7,740 bases of DNA. It comes from QFOX01 sp044237845 (GTDB taxonomy: Bacteria; Pseudomonadota; Alphaproteobacteria; Rickettsiales; UBA3002). The notes beneath the pieces were generated by a model that did not search any database, was not told where the DNA came from, and was given only the letters and a program-made list of their open reading frames with translations. Positions 6,211-7,740 of this stretch are shown here, piece after piece. A program made the position numbers and the translations under genes. The stretch covers positions 1 to 7,740 of the forward strand of contig JBIIEL010000050.1 of the NCBI GenBank assembly GCA_044237845.1. The letters run 5' to 3'. How positions within the stretch are numbered: the stretch's first letter is position 1; each line of letters starts with the position of its first letter.

Positions 6211-7320
6211 ATGCTCACGTTATTTGAACCGCTGCAACTTGGCGATGTTATACTTCAAAACCGCATCATCATGGCACCACTCACCCGTATGCGTAGTAAG
6301 CAACCAGGGAATATTCCCCATACATTGAATGCGGAATATTATGCCCAGCGCGCCAGTGCTGGATTGATTATTTCTGAAGCCACGCAAGTGAGCCCGCAAG
6401 GGCGAGGCTATCCCGGCACACCCGGCATTCACTCGGCTGCACAAGTGGCGGGCTGGAAGCTGGTGACGGATGCCGTGCACGCTAAGGGCGGCAAGATATT
6501 TCTGCAGCTATGGCATGTGGGCCGCATTTCCCATTCTTCGCATCAGCCAAACGGAGGCTTGCCGGTTGCGCCATCTGCGATTACGCCAACGGGCAAAGTG
6601 TTTACCGCCGACTGGAAGCAAGCGGATTACGAAACGCCGCGCGCACTTGAAACAGCTGAGCTTGAAGGCATTGTTGAAGATTTTCGTAAAGCCGCGCAAC
6701 ACGCTAAAGATGCAGGCTTTGATGGCGTAGAAGTACACGGCGCGAACGGCTATCTGCTCGACCAGTTCTTGCAAGATGGCAGCAATAAACGTACCGATAA
6801 CTATGGTGGCGCTATTGAGAACCGTGCACGTCTGCTTCTGGAGGTGACAGACGCCGTGATTGCGGTTTGGGGCAAAGGTCGTGTTGGGGCACGCCTCTCG
6901 CCTTACGGCACGTTTAACGATATGCGCGATAGTGACCCCATCGCGCTCTTTACCTATGTACTCAAGCAATTGAGCCAGCGCGGCATCGCCTATGCGCATG
7001 TGATTGAGCCACGCGCAACAAGCGCTGGAGGCAATGATTCCATGGCCGCCGATATGCCATCGACTTTGGCATTATTCCGCCCCCACTTTAACGGAGCATT
7101 CATTTCAGCAGGGGGATACACACCCGAAAGCGCTGCCGAAGCGGTGTCATATGGCGCGGCAGATGCAGTGGCGTTTGGACGCACCTATATTGCCAATCCC
7201 GATCTGCCAGAGCGTATCAAAGAAGGCGTTGCACTTACCCCCTATAACCGCGCAACGTTCTATGGGGGTGCAGAAAAAGGCTACACCGACTATCCGTTTT
7301 TGTCTCAAGCCGCGGCATGA
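6211..7320 (+). CDS. Old yellow enzyme family alkene reductase (NemA-like NADH:flavin oxidoreductase)
   Basis: This 369-residue FMN TIM-barrel protein has the usual length for N-ethylmaleimide-reductase-type enzymes. It starts LFEPLQLGDVILQNRIIMAPLTR, with T25 at the flavin-tuning position. It continues with QLWHVGR (99-105), the substrate-activating H176/N179 pair and proton-donor Y181 in HGANGY, the block RTDNYGGAIENRARLLLEV (194-212), R228 in GARLSP, and phosphate-binding residues at SAGGY (299-303) and FGR (322-324). Such enzymes use NAD(P)H to reduce the C=C bond of alpha,beta-unsaturated carbonyls and similar electrophiles in the cytoplasm. Reactive enals from oxidised lipids would be a natural substrate in this context, which is inference. 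It follows the SDR gene after 14 nt with its own strong ribosome binding site and is the last gene of the run. No terminator is evident after it. Confidence 0.95.
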   Translation: MLTLFEPLQLGDVILQNRIIMAPLTRMRSKQPGNIPHTLNAEYYAQRASAGLIISEATQVSPQGRGYPGTPGIHSAAQVAGWKLVTDAVHAKGGKIFLQLWHVGRISHSSHQPNGGLPVAPSAITPTGKVFTADWKQADYETPRALETAELEGIVEDFRKAAQHAKDAGFDGVEVHGANGYLLDQFLQDGSNKRTDNYGGAIENRARLLLEVTDAVIAVWGKGRVGARLSPYGTFNDMRDSDPIALFTYVLKQLSQRGIAYAHVIEPRATSAGGNDSMAADMPSTLALFRPHFNGAFISAGGYTPESAAEAVSYGAADAVAFGRTYIANPDLPERIKEGVALTPYNRATFYGGAEKGYTDYPFLSQAAA

Positions 7321-7573
7321 GGGTATAGGAAGCAAATTGGAGCAACGTCACGGGAGAATTTATTACATCAATTATCAATCACACGAGCTATATTAAACCG
7401 TTGTTTTAGTTTGTACACTGAGACCACTTGATCTGCGTCGCCAGCTTCTTCCGCAGCCAACATTAGTCGAACATCGGCTCCGCCTGAGAACTCGAAATAG
7501 TGCCGCTTTCTGCCGCCCTGTGGTGATTCACCGCCATGGCAAAGTCATGATGTTTTGGGATGGCAACTCTGTG
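7321..7573. other. Non-coding or decayed stretch between convergent genes
   Basis: No complete gene, promoter or U-tailed hairpin terminator is apparent. The stretch separates the plus-strand operon from a probable minus-strand gene. On the minus strand, 7544 down to 7368 stays open for 58 codons with a protein-like composition (for example RKRHYFEFSGGADVR and a C-terminal VYKLKQRFNIARVIDN). It has no usable start near its 5' end; the first in-frame ATG leaves only 31 codons. It may be remnant coding sequence or chance. The weak inverted repeats seen are too short to call. Confidence 0.4.
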
Positions 7574-7740
7574 CTAGTTCAAGGAAAGCTGTTTGACGAG
7601 TTTGGGGTCGATCGTCAGCATATAATTGTTTTTTCTGTCGTACTGGATACTGACTTCCTCCAGATGATCGGCTTCACCTTTTTTCTTCCTGTCGTTGCTG
7701 GAATTGGTTGAAGAAGGTGAAGAAGAACCGGCAGCGCCTG
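7574..7740 (-). CDS. C-terminal end of an unknown minus-strand protein, truncated by the window
   Basis: Reading leftwards from the right edge, one frame is open for 54 codons and stops at TAG (complement of 7574-7576). The product begins with a Gly/Ala/Ser-rich low-complexity linker (GAAGSSSPSSTNSSND), then RKKKGEADHLEEV, and ends SIQYDRKNNYMLTIDPKLVKQLSLN. Such a flexible linker followed by a compact end is typical of a real protein terminus. The other two minus-strand frames are broken across this stretch. The opposite strand has a 63-codon open frame (7520-7711) that is less convincing. I do not recognise the family. The gene would converge on the main operon. It could also be part of a decayed gene, since protein-like minus-strand sequence continues past the stop. 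Confidence 0.5.
   Translation of the reverse strand, partial: GAAGSSSPSSTNSSNDRKKKGEADHLEEVSIQYDRKNNYMLTIDPKLVKQLSLN

Noticed and set aside
7520..7711. Plus-strand 63-codon open frame starting at 7520
   Set aside because: It lies opposite a more convincing minus-strand C terminus, has no ribosome binding site and shows no recognisable domain.
7672..7722. Inverted repeat CTTCACCTT / AAGGTGAAG as a terminator
   Set aside because: The arms are 9 bp with a loop of over 30 nt inside probable coding sequence, and the T-run lies on the wrong side; it reflects Lys/Glu- and Ser-type codons.

Overview
The window looks like ordinary bacterial chromosome from a Gram-negative proteobacterium. The genes are densely packed, base composition is near half G+C by eye, one gene encodes an exported protein with a type I signal peptide, and another encodes a lipoprotein with a clear lipobox. 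An alpha- or gammaproteobacterium fits the gene content best, but nothing here fixes the genus. I see no RNA genes, CRISPR arrays, insertion sequences or integrase genes.

Positions 1 to 7320 hold eight plus-strand genes that almost certainly form one operon. In order they encode: an FAD-dependent oxidoreductase of the COG2907 type (its first ~25-30 residues lie before the window), a DUF1365 protein, a SAM-dependent methyltransferase of the cyclopropane-fatty-acid-synthase family, a secreted chalcone-isomerase-fold protein, an MFS transporter of the GPH/MFS_2 type, a DUF3833 lipoprotein, a short-chain dehydrogenase, and an old-yellow-enzyme (NemA-like) alkene reductase. Adjacent genes overlap by 10, 11, 4, about 53 and 4 nt. 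The only gaps are 46 nt before the methyltransferase and 14 nt before the alkene reductase.

The core trio (COG2907, DUF1365, CFA-like methyltransferase), often with a short-chain dehydrogenase, is a recurrent proteobacterial cluster. From memory it is associated with ECF sigma factor/ChrR singlet-oxygen responses and with modification of membrane phospholipid acyl chains. Here it is extended by a periplasmic CHI-fold protein (a fold with fatty-acid-binding members), an MFS_2-type carrier (a family that includes the lysolipid transporter MFSD2A) and a DUF3833 lipoprotein. The inferred theme is cytoplasmic modification of acyl chains combined with handling of lipid-derived molecules across the envelope, with reductases clearing or finishing products. 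The methyltransferase lacks two residues that bind bicarbonate in E. coli Cfa, so simple cyclopropanation should not be assumed.

Positions 7321 to 7740 differ. About 250 bases carry no convincing gene, and then comes the 3' end of a probable minus-strand gene of unknown function that runs off the right edge. It has a Ser-rich then Lys-rich linker before its last ~30 residues. The promoter of the main operon and any regulator lie left of the window and cannot be seen.
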